Of a stretch of DNA of 64,000 nucleotides, positions 28,401 through 37,468 are shown piece by piece. The stretch covers positions 35,158 through 99,157 of the forward strand of contig NZ_BLIG01000051.1 in assembly GCF_009811415.1 (NCBI RefSeq), written 5' to 3'. Made by a program: the position numbers and the translations under genes. Position 1 is the stretch's first letter. Every line of letters begins with the position of its first letter. The notes below the pieces were generated by a model, which worked only from the letters and a program-made list of their open reading frames with translations, made no database searches and was not told where the DNA came from. Source of the DNA: Alteromonas sp. KUL106. Lineage in GTDB: Bacteria; Pseudomonadota; Gammaproteobacteria; Enterobacterales; Alteromonadaceae.

Positions 28401-29385
28401 TACTGCCAATGAGATCCGTCGTCATCGTCTCATCGTTTGAGCTAAGTACAAGATTGTCTAATCTGACGTTCCAACCACCACGCTGGCTCGCCGTGTTAGG
28501 TATTACTTGCAAACTTCCGCTGCTGATACCTGTTACAGTTTTTGCGCGACCGCCGCCCCATTCCAACAAGCTATTATCGAGTTCAGCCTGCACACTGGTA
28601 ATTTCACTATTAGTAAAATCAGCCCACACCTCAAAATTGGCGCGACTTTGCGTAAGCGGACGCTTTGTATTAATTAAATCGCTGACCCACGGTGATATGT
28701 CGAGTTCTTCTGCTTTGGCATAGAAAACCCCCTTAAAGTCTTCACGCGTACCATTGATATCGATAATAAATGAAGCAGAGTTTGCCGCTAATTCGGCAAC
28801 TTTTAACTGGCCTAAACCTTGGTGTCGTTCGTCTTGGTTATTCCAAGACAAGCTCTCTATATTGAAGGAGTTTGTCTCGTTAAGATGTGTGATTGAAACG
28901 GCGCCATCTTCAAGCGAAAAGCTTTGTAACTGCTCTAGAAATAAACGTTCTAGCGCACTCACTACAGGGAAGTTATTTTTTCCTCCACCTGATAAACGGT
29001 CTGCATCCACATCTAGACGAAGACCTCGTAACTCAAAACGATTAGAAGAAATAAGCCGATGGCGCAGGGATTGCCAAAAATCAAGTTCGACATAAATTTG
29101 GCGAATATCAAGGGCAACGGGCGAGGCATCATCTTTGGCAAGCGATACCGAATTTAATACAATGCTAGGGCCACTGCGCTGCCAAACAGCATGCACACTT
29201 TTGATGGATAGGTTAACGCCATACTGCTCGTTAATATAGTTTTCCAACAAATGTTTGTTGTGCTCAATATGCGGCAAAGCATAGCGTGCAGCGCTTAAAA
29301 GAAGCGCGAAAAGTACCAGTAATACGGCGAGTAGCAGCCAGAACTTCTTGAGTAGATAAGCCGCTACCGACGAAAAATTTGTCAC
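25393..29385 (-). CDS. yhdP: AsmA-like envelope protein YhdP
   Basis: A 1330-residue member of the AsmA/TamB-like group (YhdP), anchored by one N-terminal helix (about 12-33) with the rest in the periplasm. These proteins form long beta-groove bridges that carry phospholipid toward the outer membrane. Seen are the N-terminal segment INEQYGVNLSIKSVHAVW and the C-terminal AsmA-type part with GGLNYNVSFAPNVTGNLP. Length is near the family's usual ~1270. It lies between rng (27 bp) and the nitrilase gene (overlap). Confidence 0.92.
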   Translation of the reverse strand: MTNFSSVAAYLLKKFWLLLAVLLVLFALLLSAARYALPHIEHNKHLLENYINEQYGVNLSIKSVHAVWQRSGPSIVLNSVSLAKDDASPVALDIRQIYVELDFWQSLRHRLISSNRFELRGLRLDVDADRLSGGGKNNFPVVSALERLFLEQLQSFSLEDGAVSITHLNETNSFNIESLSWNNQDERHQGLGQLKVAELAANSASFIIDINGTREDFKGVFYAKAEELDISPWVSDLINTKRPLTQSRANFEVWADFTNSEITSVQAELDNSLLEWGGGRAKTVTGISSGSLQVIPNTASQRGGWNVRLDNLVLSSNDETMTTDLIGSIAPSGDVLINTVKPVQVNPFLLLLPLFMDDTGEDEIRGLNPTGELATLQIQLHNGAPSLAAKVLDLQWDKTEKIPGLSSLNAELFWYKNNGAIYLESTDSVLSANGVIKKDLQIKSLTSHLYIYPETEGDARKQWIVKGNNMLFDSDAVTLKPQFMLNTSTGFMSLYMNVSSIPLNEVSDLFPVGVMGKNIDSYLTRAFNGKGKVDNARILWHGAASKFPFDDNSGIFQAYVEIEQGDFLFAPDWPALSELDLSLYFVNNALVMESPSAMLAGMRISDMSAAIPSFAPDARLAIYATGEGTGDALTALMMDSSLENSLGKVLNEEVQISGPLSANIKLDIPFKGKDVMASGTAHLANNPVYVATTHMLFDNASGDVSFTNGDIDASNIKANFLKQPINLSLSGRQNETYDLSVELGGRWHAHPLANYVNTDLTDYVDGESEWKTHVDLSLSNDGFEYAANLTADLTATQSVLPAPFNTPAGSSLPLVISSKGNGKASNIVATLGDSIRFDGILPHKEMQFSRAHLALGDSDIANIGTGFSISANLADADVQEWFSTIDMLLSGTGEGIKQKASAERALADDLEETKRPNLFGTPSRIFAKAERLSFAGHIIKNAELNAAERNKDWIVDLASPQARATIRINSDLTEQGIEVNADYLSLDKPVNLASTASNNDMTSAGNIIVVEQDSSKDGSPYNIDPNSLPPIYFYCQSCGFHGIDLGEVTLNIAKEDNGLAIRQLLLKSDKTNITASGYWKHVDGEILSALSGTLTSPDVGQMLKEYGVESGIKDSNADIKFNINWPNAPMDFGFEALNGDVEWSLSDGYLTELSDKGSRIFTLFSLNSIVRKLSLDFRDVFAKGFFYDDMSGTLNIVNGKAYTDDTEIDGGAGEIEINGYTDLNTGGLNYNVSFAPNVTGNLPFLVYFLATPPTALAALAIDQVLTSAKVISNVNYRVTGTIKDPKFDEVERNSKDISLPAQNTPAPANPQDRPLTEDDLRRVKMEVIDG

Positions 29386-29412
29386 ATTTTGCCTTTGTAT
29401 AACGTTAATGCA

Positions 29413-30879
29413 TTACATCATGACGACGTCGTACTTATCCTGGTTGTACAATGTTTCTGTTTGAACCTTAATTTGCTTAGATACAAACACTTCGAGCTCG
29501 GCCAGCATATGAGACTCTTCTCCCATTAGGGCTTCAGCCACTTTTGGAGAAGCGTAAACCACAAATTTGTCAGCGTCGTAAGCGCGATTAACGCGCACAA
29601 TTTCACGCATTATTTCAAAACAAATGGTTTCTATGGTTTTCACTGTGCCTCGCCCTTTGCATACGGGGCACTCACCACAGAGAATATGCTCAATGCTTTC
29701 ACGGGTCCGCTTACGGGTCATTTCAATTAACCCTAACGCAGTAAAACCGTGGATGTTAATTTTGGCTCTATCCTTGTTCGTCGCTACCTCTAATGAGTGT
29801 AAGACACGGCGTTTGTGATCTGGTTCAATCATATCGATAAAGTCGATAAGGATCATTCCGCCAAGATTACGTAGTCTTAGTTGACGTGCTATTGCCTGCG
29901 TCGCCTCAGTATTGGTATTGAAAATGGTTTCTTCTAAATTACGGTGCCCAACAAAGGCCCCGGTATTGATATCGATAGTGGTCATGGCTTCAGTTTGATC
30001 AATAATCAAATAACCACCAGACTTTAAGTCGACTCTGCGTTCGAGGGCTCTTTGCGCTTCGTTTTCAACGTCGTACAGATCAAAAATCGGTCTATCGCCA
30101 GTATAGTACTCAAGCTTGCCATTCATTTCCGGCACGTACTCTTTGGTGAACTGAAAAAGCTCTTGGAACGATAACTTCGAGTCTATGCGTATTCTGTCAA
30201 GTTCTGTACCAACGAAGTCGCGCAAAACACGCCGTGCAAGCGGTAGATCCTCGTAAAGAACATTCGACTTTCGCTTTTTCATGCGAGACTGAATTTTATC
30301 CCACAACCTGCGTAAGAATGCGGCATCTGACTGTAATTCATTCTTGCCTACCCCCTCTGCTGCAGTGCGCAAAATGAAGCCGCCGTTCTCATCACAAAAC
30401 TCTTGTACCAGCGATTTTAGACGCTCACGCTCGGCTTCTTCTTCAATGCGCTGAGACACGCCCACGTGCGTGACTGACGGCATAAAGACAAGATAGCGAC
30501 TTGGAATAGTAATGTCTGTCGTTAAGCGTGCGCCTTTTGTACCGATTGGATCTTTTACCACCTGAACGACAATGTCTTGCCCATCGCGAACCAGTTCACG
30601 TATATCCTGTTTTTGGATATGACTCGCCGAGACTTCTTCTGCAATTTCATTGTGAATAACGATATCCGACGCGTGCAAAAAGGCGGCTTTTTCAAGCCCG
30701 ATATCAACAAACGCCGCCTGCATGCCCGGCAATACGCGGCTTACTTTCCCGCGATATATATTGCCAACCAGGCCGCGCTTGGTGTGACGCTCTACATGTA
30801 TCTCTTGCAGTATTCCGTTTTCAATCAGCGCAACGCGTGATTCTGACGGAGTAACGTTAATAAGTAGTTCAGCACTCAC
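29413..30879 (-). CDS. rng: Ribonuclease G
   Basis: A 488-residue endoribonuclease that matures the 16S rRNA 5' end and takes part in mRNA decay. An S1 RNA-binding domain (about 35-125, GNIYRGKVSRVLPGMQAAF) leads to the DNase I-like catalytic part with Asp residues in TTIDINTGAFVG and LIDFIDM. The zinc-link CGECPVCKGRG is followed by the small domain. It lacks the long C-terminal scaffold of RNase E. The ATG overlaps the maf stop by 4 bp. Confidence 0.95.
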   Translation of the reverse strand: MSAELLINVTPSESRVALIENGILQEIHVERHTKRGLVGNIYRGKVSRVLPGMQAAFVDIGLEKAAFLHASDIVIHNEIAEEVSASHIQKQDIRELVRDGQDIVVQVVKDPIGTKGARLTTDITIPSRYLVFMPSVTHVGVSQRIEEEAERERLKSLVQEFCDENGGFILRTAAEGVGKNELQSDAAFLRRLWDKIQSRMKKRKSNVLYEDLPLARRVLRDFVGTELDRIRIDSKLSFQELFQFTKEYVPEMNGKLEYYTGDRPIFDLYDVENEAQRALERRVDLKSGGYLIIDQTEAMTTIDINTGAFVGHRNLEETIFNTNTEATQAIARQLRLRNLGGMILIDFIDMIEPDHKRRVLHSLEVATNKDRAKINIHGFTALGLIEMTRKRTRESIEHILCGECPVCKGRGTVKTIETICFEIMREIVRVNRAYDADKFVVYASPKVAEALMGEESHMLAELEVFVSKQIKVQTETLYNQDKYDVVMM

Positions 30880-31466
30880 GACACAACTCCAAATGCATTG
30901 AGTAATTGGCGGGTTTCGTACAGAGGTAAACCGATCACGGCGCTTGCACTGCCGTTTATTGAGACCACAAATTCACCGCCAATACCTTGAATAGCGTAAC
31001 TACCTGCTTTATCGGCAGGTTCTCCGGTTTCCCAGTATGCGTCAATTTGCTCATCCGTCAACGTTGCAAAGGTCACAGATGTCGTAATGACTTGCGTCTC
31101 TTGCTGAGTATCACTCGCTGCACAGATAGCCGTGAGCACATCGTGGGTATTACCAGAAAGCATAGTAAGAATACGTTTAGAATCGGCCTTATTTTCAGGC
31201 TTACCAACACTTTGCCCGTTGAAGGATATTAGCGTGTCGCTTGCCAGAATGACGGTATCTTCCGTCATGGCTTGCGAAGACAAAAGCTGCGCTTTTACTG
31301 CTTGGGCTTTTTCACCAGCAAGCCTTGCTACAAGTGCCATCGGCGACTCGTTTTCACGGGGCGATTCATCAATATCGGCAGGATGTATTGTGTGTGCTAT
31401 GTTCATCTGCCTGAGCAACGCAGTGCGTCTAGGTGATGCTGACGCTAACACGACCGATTTTGTCAT
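30876..31466 (-). CDS. maf: Maf-family nucleoside triphosphate pyrophosphatase (dTTP/UTP type)
   Basis: A 196-residue house-cleaning pyrophosphatase. SASPRRTALLRQM is the phosphate-binding N-terminal motif; ASDTLISFNGQSVGKPENK and SYAIQGIGGEFV complete the active site, and the last is typical of the YhdE subgroup acting on dTTP and UTP. It stands between mreD and rng as in E. coli. Confidence 0.94.
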   Translation of the reverse strand: MTKSVVLASASPRRTALLRQMNIAHTIHPADIDESPRENESPMALVARLAGEKAQAVKAQLLSSQAMTEDTVILASDTLISFNGQSVGKPENKADSKRILTMLSGNTHDVLTAICAASDTQQETQVITTSVTFATLTDEQIDAYWETGEPADKAGSYAIQGIGGEFVVSINGSASAVIGLPLYETRQLLNAFGVVS

Positions 31467-31502
31467 TAACTTACCTTTGGTTCTAGCAAAAAGAAGGATG
31501 AA

Positions 31503-31979
31503 TCACACTATAGAAAACTGTCTTCGGGTACGTCTAAGCAACCAAAATACCCAAGGCCATAACACCATGGACGTTAATACCGGCCACAAATAGTCAACCT
31601 GAAAATAAATAGCTGTCAAAAGATGTTGAACCCAAAATGTCATCAGGTGATATAACGATGACATAAGACCAATAATAATCGCTTGCTGCCAAACAGAATA
31701 GTTACGTAAGCGTTGGTAATTCGCCGCCAATATGTACACGCTAAGGCTCAAACCTAAACTGTGAATACCTAACGTCGTGCCGACTAACACATCCATTGCC
31801 ACACCGGTTAAAAAGGCCACTCCTACATTCACTCGGTGAGGCAGTGCCATACTCCAGTATGCCAACACCACCAACACCCAATCAGGGCGATAAACATCCA
31901 CCTGCGTAGGTAGGGGCACAATTTGAAGTACCAGTGCGACCAAAAGGCTGATCCAGATAACGAGGTTACGTTTACGCAT
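31503..31979 (-). CDS. mreD: Rod-shape determining protein MreD
   Basis: A 158-residue membrane protein with about five helices, beginning MRKRNLVIWISLLVALVLQI. I use the ATG at 31979, which overlaps the mreC stop by 8 bp, rather than the longer frame to 32039, because it gives the family length (E. coli 162). It works with MreC, MreB, RodA and PBP2 in side-wall synthesis. Confidence 0.92.
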   Translation of the reverse strand: MRKRNLVIWISLLVALVLQIVPLPTQVDVYRPDWVLVVLAYWSMALPHRVNVGVAFLTGVAMDVLVGTTLGIHSLGLSLSVYILAANYQRLRNYSVWQQAIIIGLMSSLYHLMTFWVQHLLTAIYFQVDYLWPVLTSMVLWPWVFWLLRRTRRQFSIV

Positions 31980-32862
31980 CTGACGTTTTCTCCTCGTTTT
32001 CAGCGGCTTCTTCCAATTCGTTATCAGGTGCAATGTCATCCTGATTATTCCGCCAGAGAAGAAGAAGATGGCGAAGCCTGTCTAAATCGGCTAAGGGTGC
32101 AACGGTAACGCGGGCAAAGGGCCGACTTTCGTCGCGTACCACTTGCGTGACTTTAGCCACTGGGTAGCCCTCTGGAAAAACGTCACCTAACCCTGAAGAG
32201 ATAAGGGTATCGCCTTCTCGAATATCAACGCTATGGGGGACATGTTCAAGAAAGAGTTCATTAAGCGCACCACTTCCTGTTGCTATAAATCGGATGTCAT
32301 TGCGAAGTGACCGCACGGGAATAGCATGAGTGACGTCCGCGATAAGTAAAACACGGCTGTTTGTCGACCCGACTTCCATCACTTGGCCTACAATGCCTTT
32401 GTCATCTAGCACCGGCTGAGACAAATAAACGCCGTCTATGGCACCTTTATTTATCACCACCTGCTGGCTGTATGGGTTTTTATCAACGGCCATGAGCTCG
32501 GCAACCATTTTATGCGAAGACTCGCGCACTGGTGCTTGTAATAACTCACGAAGCTGCGCATTTTCTTTGGAAATAACATCGAATTGCTGAAGCTTTTCAC
32601 TCATAAGCAGCAGCTTGTTATTTAACTTTTGGTTCTCAGCTAAGAGTTGTTCTTGCGAAGTAAGACGCTGCGCGCTCTCGCTCAGCATGAGCCCCGGAAG
32701 ATTAGCAATGTATTGAAGAGGACTCATAAGAGAGTTTAGATAGACTCGCGTAGATTTAAAGCCATCCATTTTATGATCGACAAATATCAGGATAACCGAC
32801 AGGACAAGTGCCAGTGTTAATCTGATATTTAAAGAAGGCCCACGAGTAAAAATAGTATCCAT
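31972..32862 (-). CDS. mreC: Rod-shape determining protein MreC
   Basis: A 296-residue bitopic protein with one N-terminal membrane helix (about 12-30), a coiled coil (about 65-110), and a periplasmic beta domain (KGAIDGVYLSQPVLDDKGIVGQV, read in parts). It links the MreB filament to the cell-wall synthases. The acidic tail ends EEKTSDA. The gene follows mreB by 37 bp with a small hairpin between. Confidence 0.94.
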   Translation of the reverse strand: MDTIFTRGPSLNIRLTLALVLSVILIFVDHKMDGFKSTRVYLNSLMSPLQYIANLPGLMLSESAQRLTSQEQLLAENQKLNNKLLLMSEKLQQFDVISKENAQLRELLQAPVRESSHKMVAELMAVDKNPYSQQVVINKGAIDGVYLSQPVLDDKGIVGQVMEVGSTNSRVLLIADVTHAIPVRSLRNDIRFIATGSGALNELFLEHVPHSVDIREGDTLISSGLGDVFPEGYPVAKVTQVVRDESRPFARVTVAPLADLDRLRHLLLLWRNNQDDIAPDNELEEAAENEEKTSDA

Positions 32863-32873
32863 GATACAAATAA

Positions 32874-32891
32874 GGCAACCTTACGGTTGCC
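32874..32891 (-). terminator. Hairpin between mreB and mreC
   Basis: GGCAACCTTACGGTTGCC is a near-perfect inverted repeat followed on the minus strand by TTATTT. It probably acts as an attenuator or mRNA end that lets mreB be made in excess over mreCD. Confidence 0.5.
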
Positions 32892-32899
32892 TTTCCTGT

Positions 32900-33943
32900 T
32901 TATTCGTAGCTAAACAGGTCGCCACCGTGAAGGTCAATCATATCGAATGCCTTGCCACCGCCGCGCGCCACACACGTTAACGGATCATCAGCGATAACCA
33001 CTGGAATACCCGTTTCTTCCATGAGCAGCCTATCTAAGTCTTTCAACAATGCACCACCGCCGGTCAGTACCATACCGCGCTCAGAGATATCAGAAGCGAG
33101 TTCAGGTGGAGACTGCTCTAGTGCCACCATGACGGCAGACACGATACCCGTTAGCGGCTCTTGAAGCGCTTCAAGAATTTCATTTGAGTTAAGTGTAAAT
33201 CCACGAGGTACGCCTTCTGCAAGGTTACGGCCGCGCACTTCAATCTCGCGCACTTCTTCACCAGGATAAGCTGCACCAATTTCATGCTTTATACGCTCAG
33301 CGGTCGCTTCACCAATCAGTGAGCCAAAGTTGCGACGAATATAGTTGATAATCGCTTCGTCGAATTTATCACCACCAATACGAACAGAAGAGGAGTAAAC
33401 CACGCCGTTTAAAGAGATGATAGCAACTTCAGTTGTACCACCACCAATATCTACCACCATCGAACCTTGCGCTTCAGATACCGGTAAGCCAGCGCCGATC
33501 GCCGCAGCCATTGGCTCGTCGATAAGAAAAACTTCACGGGCGCCCGCGCCTAACGCAGACTCTTTGATTGCACGGCGTTCTACTTGAGTAGAGCCACACG
33601 GCACACAAACCAAAACACGAGGACTAGGGCGAAGAAAATTATTGTCGTGTACTTGTTTGATAAAGTGTTGAAGCATTTTTTCTGTGACGTAAAAGTCCGC
33701 GATAACACCGTCTTTCATTGGGCGTATAGCGCGAATATTGCCTGGTGTTCGGCCAAGCATACGTTTTGCTTCTGCACCAACCGCAGCGACGCTTTTAGGT
33801 CCTGCTGCACGTTCTTGGCGAATAGCAACGACGGAAGGTTCATTAAGTACAATACCTTGGTCTTTTACGTAAATCAGCGTGTTAGCTGTTCCGAGGTCGA
33901 TGGACAGATCGTTAGAGAACATGCCTCGAAGCTTTTTAAACAT
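32900..33943 (-). CDS. mreB: Actin-like cell shape protein MreB
   Basis: A 347-residue actin fold protein, nearly identical in layout to E. coli MreB: N-terminal membrane helix MFKKLRGMFSNDLSIDLGTANT, phosphate motif VDIGGGTTEVA, and GMVLTGGGALLKDLD. It polymerises with ATP under the membrane and orients the elongasome. It is the first gene of the mreBCD-maf-rng-yhdP-tldD transcript. Confidence 0.98.
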   Translation of the reverse strand: MFKKLRGMFSNDLSIDLGTANTLIYVKDQGIVLNEPSVVAIRQERAAGPKSVAAVGAEAKRMLGRTPGNIRAIRPMKDGVIADFYVTEKMLQHFIKQVHDNNFLRPSPRVLVCVPCGSTQVERRAIKESALGAGAREVFLIDEPMAAAIGAGLPVSEAQGSMVVDIGGGTTEVAIISLNGVVYSSSVRIGGDKFDEAIINYIRRNFGSLIGEATAERIKHEIGAAYPGEEVREIEVRGRNLAEGVPRGFTLNSNEILEALQEPLTGIVSAVMVALEQSPPELASDISERGMVLTGGGALLKDLDRLLMEETGIPVVIADDPLTCVARGGGKAFDMIDLHGGDLFSYE

Positions 33944-34315
33944 GAAGAGTGTATTCCTGTTTCTATGTTAACGCGTATTTGCAAAGGTGAGATGGCGACG
34001 CTTTAACGTGAAGTCGATAGTTATTCGCACACTTTAACAATGGGGGCAATTTTGGGCAAGCGATGCTGTAACTTAGAGTCAAAATAACTGCTAAAAAATA
34101 AAGCGACGTTAGCGCTTACCCAACAAAGGTATACCACAATACGCATTTATCCGTTGAATCTGAAGTTAGACCCACATAATGACCGCGTGAAAACGAGAAG
34201 GTTCAACATGCGTTGGGTTTACTGAGGATTTTATTACTCGTTTTCGCTGCTCGATTATTTAATACCAATTCGCACAGATAATTGCTCTTAAAAACAGATG
34301 GAGTTACAGAAAAGA
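33944..34315. other. Gene-free mreB upstream region
   Basis: About 370 bp without a plausible gene. It should contain the mreB promoter, though I could not settle on one. At 34260-34283 lies a short remnant related to the dispersed repeat found near 62-64 kb. Confidence 0.55.
34260..34283 (+). repeat. Diverged fragment of the dispersed TAATACCAGTCCGCATAGAT repeat
   Basis: TAATACCAATTCGCACAGAT followed by AATT matches the opening of the repeats at 61629 and 63920 with few changes; the rest of the element is absent. Confidence 0.5.
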
Positions 34316-34831
34316 TTACTGAGTAAGATTGGTCGCTGTACCTGAGGCAGGAAAATAATCAAAGTAACTTCCACTACTAAGACTAAAGCGGCACCAGTAG
34401 TTGTCTTCCCCCTCGTCTAACTCTGCATAATAACGTGCGTTAACTTTGAAGCCGTCAACACGAAGAGGTGCAGCGACCAAGGCTTTCCATGTTTTCTCAC
34501 ACCCTAAGTCTGAAGACTCATAACTTGGCCAACCATCGTGATTCATGCGAACTGGCGTTCGGTTAATTTCACTGCCAGACTCATCAAAATGAATAAGCAT
34601 GATCATGGTTGTTGATGGGTGGACTCGCCACTGCCAATGGGAAGCAACAATATGGCGTTTAAATTTGTCAAATTGAGCGGCAAAAGCTTTCGTCGTTGTA
34701 TCTTCTTCACCCGTGTGAAGAAAGCTCATGGTAACGCCCAACGTTAAAGCAAAAGCAATGGCAGCAGCGGCCTTTGCGATACTTGCTTTGGAAGACACTT
34801 CTTTTTCTTTTTTTGTCATTGGCCTTCTCAC
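34316..34831 (-). CDS. Uncharacterised protein with one N-terminal membrane helix
   Basis: 171 residues: a charged start, an Ala-rich hydrophobic helix (about 17-39), and a periplasmic part with two cysteines (DLGCEKTWKAL and NYWCRFSL). The HWQW, MNHDGWPS and CEKTW pattern weakly recalls MshF-type accessory proteins of MSHA pili, which often lie beside mreB in relatives; this is only a suggestion. No other pilus gene is in the window. Confidence 0.65.
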   Translation of the reverse strand: MRRPMTKKEKEVSSKASIAKAAAAIAFALTLGVTMSFLHTGEEDTTTKAFAAQFDKFKRHIVASHWQWRVHPSTTMIMLIHFDESGSEINRTPVRMNHDGWPSYESSDLGCEKTWKALVAAPLRVDGFKVNARYYAELDEGEDNYWCRFSLSSGSYFDYFPASGTATNLTQ

Positions 34832-34958
34832 AATCTACATCTAGAAATAGCACGGTTGATTTGTTGACATATCACCTTATCGGCATGGTACAGATATTTT
34901 GAAGTAAGGCGTTACCGATACTGTGACTTTAAGATGATAGGCATTTATCAAAGTTATA

Positions 34959-35540
34959 TCATTTGGTTTCTTTATCATCGTGTTTTTGAAGTACTGTCAC
35001 GCCCCAAAAATCTCCATCTTTCTGAAGAAGTTCCCATCCACTTTTCATCAAAGATCTTCGCGTAAAGTAATTCGTCATACCATGACCAAAAAGTACAATC
35101 CGTTGATGGCTTTTGCTCAATTCATCAATATGTCTAGAAAGCGTGTTAACTCTCTGTCGCGCAAATTGAAAGCTTTCGAAGCGACCTTTAAACCCCATAA
35201 ACCACAACGCACGGCATACGACAACCCAGTGCCAACTGCGCAAAATAAATGGAAGTTTATAATAAGGAATATCCATTTCTTTAAGATAAGAAAGCTCTTC
35301 ATTAACCTGAGTTACGCCATAGTAGGCTGCAGACAATTTGGCCCTCAATAATGGACTCACAATAATGTAGCTATTTTCGACCGGCACTTTTTGTTTAGGA
35401 TGGCTGGATGGATCTAATATAGATTTGTTGTAATTACGAACCCAGTTAGCGTAATCCGCTGAATTTACTTTTTCATTGTGGGCAGAAAGAGGTTTTCCGT
35501 GGCGTATTAGCACAACTTCTCTAATAGGTATCTTAGCCAT
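34959..35540 (-). CDS. Histidine phosphatase family protein
   Basis: 193 residues with the RHG motif near the N-terminus (VLIRHGKP) and the second histidine in VLFGHGMTNYF, the catalytic pair of the phosphoglycerate-mutase-like histidine phosphatases. An aromatic stretch RSWHWVVVCRALWFMGF (about 101-117) is unusual and may touch the membrane. Substrate unknown; SixA- or CobC-like roles are not supported by neighbours. Confidence 0.8.
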   Translation of the reverse strand: MAKIPIREVVLIRHGKPLSAHNEKVNSADYANWVRNYNKSILDPSSHPKQKVPVENSYIIVSPLLRAKLSAAYYGVTQVNEELSYLKEMDIPYYKLPFILRSWHWVVVCRALWFMGFKGRFESFQFARQRVNTLSRHIDELSKSHQRIVLFGHGMTNYFTRRSLMKSGWELLQKDGDFWGVTVLQKHDDKETK

Positions 35541-35643
35541 AACATCCCTTCCTTGGTAAGCTGCTAATCAGCACGATAAAAATTGTTTAGGTCACGCAGT
35601 AAGTCATTCAGCACGTAAGGATATTGTTTGTGCTAGTTATGAC

Positions 35644-35666
35644 GTAAAGCCCAGAACGGGCTTTAC
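35644..35666 (-). terminator. Hairpin downstream of glpD
   Basis: GTAAAGCCC-AGAAC-GGGCTTTAC is a perfect 9-bp stem, 13 bp after the glpD stop, but without a following T run. Confidence 0.55.
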
Positions 35667-35679
35667 AATATACAGAAGA

Positions 35680-37218
35680 TTATGCACTTTCGGCTGTAGC
35701 GTTTACGACATCAGCAATTGCATTAACCGTGCTATCGATATATTGCGCCAATGACGCCTGCTGAGATTTGTCTAAACGCAGCCCATGTTTAGTCCTGCGC
35801 CAAATCACGTCTTCTAACGTGCAAGCCCATTCACAATTTATGAGGTAGTCGACTTCGGCACGGTATAGCCCTGCGCCAAAATCTTCTCCCATCTCTTTTA
35901 TCGCTGTGAGGCCTGTTAAAAATTTATAGCATAACAAACCGTATTGACGGGCGTATCGCTCTGCAATCGACTTTTCTAGCCATGGAAAATCGCTTCCCAA
36001 TTTTGCAACGAGAGAAGCATGGTTCTCGAATGCACCGCCAGGAAGGGGAACTGTCTTCGTCCATGCTTTCTTGGCTTTGGGAAAACACGTTACGAGTTTG
36101 TCGACAGCGTGCTCAGCCAGTTTTCTATAGGTTGTAATCTTTCCGCCAAAAATATTGAGCAGAACAGGTTCTCCGGCTTTGCCTTTCAACTCGACCTTAT
36201 AATCTCGGGTAAGCTCTTGCGCCGATGCATTCTTCTCTTCTAACAAAGGGCGCACGCCACTGTAGGAATGTATAATGTCGGACTGCGTAATCTTCTTTTT
36301 AAAATAGTTATTCACTACTTCAACAAGATAGTCAGTTTCGGCTTTGGAGATTGCAGCATCAGAAGGATTGCCTTTAAAATCTTCATCTGTCGTACCCACC
36401 AATGAAAACTCCCCTTCATAGGGGATCACAAAGACAATTCTGCCGTCTTTGTTCTGTAGAATGTATGCTTCCTCTGTGTCGTAAAGCTTTGGCACAATAA
36501 AGTGGCTGCCTTTAACCATTCGCATCGCGTTGGGGTTGTTCACATTGACTAAGCGATCCAGGAACGAAACAGCCCAGGGACCTGCGGCATTAACAATAGA
36601 CTTGGCCTTTATTGTAAACGTTTTCCCTTTTGCGCTTTTAAGTTCAACCTGCCACAAATCATCCTGTTTCTCAGCTTTGACGCACTCGGTCCGCGTATAA
36701 ATTTCTGCGCCTTGATCTTGCGCAGCCAATGCATTCAACACCACCAAACGGGCATCATCGACCCAGCCATCCGAATACTCAAAGCACGTTGTAATGTCGC
36801 TTACTAAGGGACTATCGCTTGTGGTTGAAAGCTTGCGTGAACGAGGCAAAATATTACGTTTGGCTAACGAATCATACATAAATAAGCCAATTCTAATCAT
36901 CCAGGCAGGCCTAAGATGCTTTTGGTGTGGTAAGCGAAAACGTAGCGGCCACATTATGTGTGGGGCTTTTTTTAATAGAACTTCGCGCTCGGCCAACGCT
37001 TCTTTTACCAATCGAAACTCATAATGCTCTAAATATCGAAGACCACCGTGAATAAGCTTACTACTAGACGACGAGGTAGCACCGGCAAGATCACCCTTTT
37101 CACACAAAGCAACTGAAAGACCTCGGCCTGCGGCATCAAGTGCGACGCCCACACCATTCACTCCGCCGCCAACGACGAGAACGTCTACCGTTTTTTCAGA
37201 TTGATTGCCGTGTTTCAT
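35680..37218 (-). CDS. glpD: Aerobic glycerol-3-phosphate dehydrogenase
   Basis: A membrane-associated FAD enzyme that oxidises glycerol 3-phosphate to dihydroxyacetone phosphate and passes electrons to quinone. The dinucleotide-binding motif VVGGGVNGVGVALDAAGRG is near the start; ATSSSSSKLIHGGLRYLEHY and the long stretch to RIGLFMYD match the family closely. I take the ATG at 37218 (512 residues, AAAGG nine bases upstream) over the ATG at 37278, which abuts the GlpR-like repeats and has no ribosome-binding site. Confidence 0.94.
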   Translation of the reverse strand: MKHGNQSEKTVDVLVVGGGVNGVGVALDAAGRGLSVALCEKGDLAGATSSSSSKLIHGGLRYLEHYEFRLVKEALAEREVLLKKAPHIMWPLRFRLPHQKHLRPAWMIRIGLFMYDSLAKRNILPRSRKLSTTSDSPLVSDITTCFEYSDGWVDDARLVVLNALAAQDQGAEIYTRTECVKAEKQDDLWQVELKSAKGKTFTIKAKSIVNAAGPWAVSFLDRLVNVNNPNAMRMVKGSHFIVPKLYDTEEAYILQNKDGRIVFVIPYEGEFSLVGTTDEDFKGNPSDAAISKAETDYLVEVVNNYFKKKITQSDIIHSYSGVRPLLEEKNASAQELTRDYKVELKGKAGEPVLLNIFGGKITTYRKLAEHAVDKLVTCFPKAKKAWTKTVPLPGGAFENHASLVAKLGSDFPWLEKSIAERYARQYGLLCYKFLTGLTAIKEMGEDFGAGLYRAEVDYLINCEWACTLEDVIWRRTKHGLRLDKSQQASLAQYIDSTVNAIADVVNATAESA

Positions 37219-37280
37219 AAAAAGCTGCCTTTGATGGTGTTCATTTATTTGGCTATTTGACCGCCAAAAAGAAAACATGT

Positions 37281-37310
37281 CAACATAAAACGAACATTTA
37301 CGAACATTAA
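37281..37310 (-). promoter_or_regulatory. GlpR operator half-sites upstream of glpD
   Basis: On the minus strand AATGTTCGTAAATGTTCGTT contains two ATGTTCG half-sites, followed by a TTTATGTT. These match the half-site of the GlpR operator (consensus WATGTTCGWTAWCGAACATW). Confidence 0.7.
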
Positions 37311-37468
37311 AGGAATGTAAGTGAAAGTGCTAAAAGAGAGTTCTTACACGACTACAACGGACGAATAGAGGATGAGACACGGCGCACGGGCACTGATAAT
37401 AACGCAGAGAAGAGCCAGTTTATGCTGTCCAGAGACAGTGAGATTTGTATGCCTTAATCGGCCAATGA

